Of a stretch of 64,000 nucleotides of DNA, positions 63,085 to 64,000 are shown piece after piece (position 1 is the stretch's first letter; every line of letters starts with the position of its first letter). Location: NCBI RefSeq assembly GCF_011046535.1, contig NZ_CP049257.1:1860001-1924000 (forward strand), written 5' to 3'. Both the position numbers and the translations under genes were made by a program. Under the pieces are notes generated by a model. It was not told the origin of the DNA and did no database searches. It saw only the letters and a program-made list of their open reading frames with translations. Origin of the DNA: Nocardioides anomalus. Its GTDB lineage: Bacteria; Actinomycetota; Actinomycetes; Propionibacteriales; Nocardioidaceae.

Positions 63085-63879
63085 GTGACCTCCCCGGACG
63101 CCGTCGCGGCCGCCACCGCGCGCCTGGCGACCGCCCTGGAGAGCCGCGTCCCGTGCCCGCCGGTGCGCGACCTGATCGGCACCGACGACCTCCCCGCGGC
63201 GTACGCCGTGCAGCAGGGGCTGGTGCGCCGGCGCCTGGACGGCGGGGCCACCGTGGTGGGCCGCAAGATCGGCGCGACGTCGAAGGCGGTGCAGGACCAG
63301 CTCGGCGTCGACCAGCCGGACTTCGGCTACCTGCTCTCCGACATGGACGTCTCCGGGCAGTCGCCGATCTCCATGCGACCCCTGCTGCAGCCGCGGGTCG
63401 AGGGCGAGGTGGCCTTCCGGCTCGGCGCCGACCTCGACCTGGCCGAGCCCACCCTCGACGAGGTGCGGGCCGCGGTCGAGGTGGCGCTGCCGGCCCTGGA
63501 GATCGTGGACTCGCGCATCGAGGCGTGGGACATCACCTTCACCGACACGGTGGCCGACAACGCCTCGAGCGGGCTGTTCGTGGTCGGCACCGACGGCCGC
63601 TCCCTGGACGAGCTGTCGCCGGTCGACGTCACGATGTCGCTCACCGTCAACGGCGAGGAGCGGTCCTCGGGCACCGGCGCGGCCTGCCTCGGTGACCCGC
63701 TCGAGGCGCTGCGCTGGCTGGCCGTGCAGTGCCACCGCTTCGGCGACCCGCTGCGCGCCGGCCAGGTCGTGCTGTCCGGGGCGCTGGGGCCGTTCGTGCC
63801 GTTCTCGTCCGGCGACGAGGTCGTCGCCTCCATCAGCGGCTTCGCGCCGCTCGCCGTCAGCTTCGAGGAGCAGGGATGA
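63085..63879 (+). CDS. hsaE: 2-hydroxypenta-2,4-dienoate hydratase (HsaE)
   Basis: The 264-residue enzyme starts at GTG 63085, 10 bp behind the operator. It belongs to the MhpD/HsaE family of metal-dependent hydratases: [26 protein letters not shown], the metal-binding [13 protein letters not shown] with Glu pair, [31 protein letters not shown], and [21 protein letters not shown]. HsaE hydrates the dienoate that comes from cleavage of rings A and B of the steroid. Its stop overlaps the hsaG start by 4 bp. The name is supported by KstR control and position beside hsaG and kstD. Confidence 0.93.
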   Translation: MTSPDAVAAATARLATALESRVPCPPVRDLIGTDDLPAAYAVQQGLVRRRLDGGATVVGRKIGATSKAVQDQLGVDQPDFGYLLSDMDVSGQSPISMRPLLQPRVEGEVAFRLGADLDLAEPTLDEVRAAVEVALPALEIVDSRIEAWDITFTDTVADNASSGLFVVGTDGRSLDELSPVDVTMSLTVNGEERSSGTGAACLGDPLEALRWLAVQCHRFGDPLRAGQVVLSGALGPFVPFSSGDEVVASISGFAPLAVSFEEQG

Positions 63880-64000
63880 AGAGGACCGCCGCCATCGTCG
63901 GGCCGGGCAACATCGGCACCGACCTGATGTACAAGCTGCTGCGCTCCGAGGTCATCGAGCCGCGCTGGATGATCGGCGTGGACCCGACCTCCGAGGGGCT
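63876..64000 (+). CDS. hsaG: acylating acetaldehyde/propanal dehydrogenase (HsaG), 5' part
   Basis: Only the first 41 residues are visible before the window ends. They contain the NAD-binding start [20 protein letters not shown] and [10 protein letters not shown], which match acylating acetaldehyde dehydrogenases (MhpF/HsaG). The ATG overlaps the hsaE stop as ATGA. HsaG would convert propanal to propionyl-CoA after the aldolase step of HsaF, expected next to the right. The call is firm for so short a piece because motif and order agree. Confidence 0.88.
   Translation, partial: MKRTAAIVGPGNIGTDLMYKLLRSEVIEPRWMIGVDPTSEG

Overview
The window is about 64 kb of very GC-rich, densely packed DNA. 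Starts are often GTG, many neighbouring genes overlap by 4 bp (ATGA/GTGA), and the gene set (KstR, a complete Mce import operon, KstD, Hsa enzymes, F420-type PPOX protein, wax ester synthase) belongs to an actinobacterium. Nocardioides or a close relative (Nocardioidaceae) is my best guess, by inference only. No rRNA, tRNA, CRISPR, phage or transposase gene was seen.

Layout. 1-5.9 kb: the 3' end of uvrB, a small lipoprotein, an aldo/keto reductase, a HAD hydrolase, and a sulfur/amino-acid group (cysteine dioxygenase divergent from rhodanese plus a histidine ammonia-lyase-like protein without the usual MIO triad). 6-13.8 kb: MFS and AbrB-type membrane proteins, a hemerythrin, a large hybrid histidine kinase, an MmcQ/YjbR protein, an ion-channel-like protein and a DUF1707 protein. 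13.8-24.3 kb: a ten-gene mce4-type sterol import operon (yrbE4A, yrbE4B, mce4A-F, two Mce-associated proteins). The last gene is broken by a 121-bp palindromic mobile repeat. 24.4-27.9 kb: ferredoxin reductase, FdxD-like ferredoxin, HSD4A-like and FabG3-like dehydrogenases, and a PPOX protein. 27.9-30.3 kb: accessory genes (ParB-like protein, LanC-like protein). 30.4-40.7 kb: kstR, a divergent glycosyltransferase/methyltransferase/toroid-protein operon, a fused acyl-CoA dehydrogenase (ChsE3/FadE34-like), a LipC-like esterase and a wax ester synthase. 40.8-46.8 kb: sulfatase, Hsp20, a BCCT transporter coupled to a betaine-type binding lipoprotein, and two DUF202 proteins. 46.9-51.5 kb: the igr-type steroid side-chain operon (fused ChsE1-ChsE2, ChsH2 split in two, ChsH1, Ltp2). 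51.9-60.5 kb: MerR/SDR pair, dienelactone hydrolase, photolyase-like protein lacking Fe-S cysteines, 2H phosphoesterase, glycosyltransferases, a YceH-methyltransferase fusion and a hydrolase. 60.5-64 kb: ChsH3-like hydratase and KstD divergent from HsaE and HsaG (cut by the window end).

How it works together. Seven 14-bp sites of the form TnnAACnnGTTnnA sit in front of the steroid genes, and the matching TetR repressor KstR is encoded inside the window behind one of them. The genes cover sterol uptake (Mce4), electron supply to a P450 (ferredoxin and reductase), side-chain beta-oxidation (ChsE3, ChsH3, HSD4A, ChsE1-E2, ChsH1-H2, Ltp2), ring opening (KstD) and degradation of the ring-derived dienoate (HsaE, HsaG). 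This is a consolidated sterol catabolic island whose parts are spread over several loci in Mycobacterium tuberculosis.

Most notable: the palindromic element whose 121-bp length accounts for a frameshift in the last mce-operon gene; a near-perfect 52-bp inverted copy of the 3' end of ltp2 just behind it, with a diverged version of the same arrangement behind uvrB; a perfect 23-bp inverted repeat after the mce operon; and several enzymes with missing or rearranged key residues.
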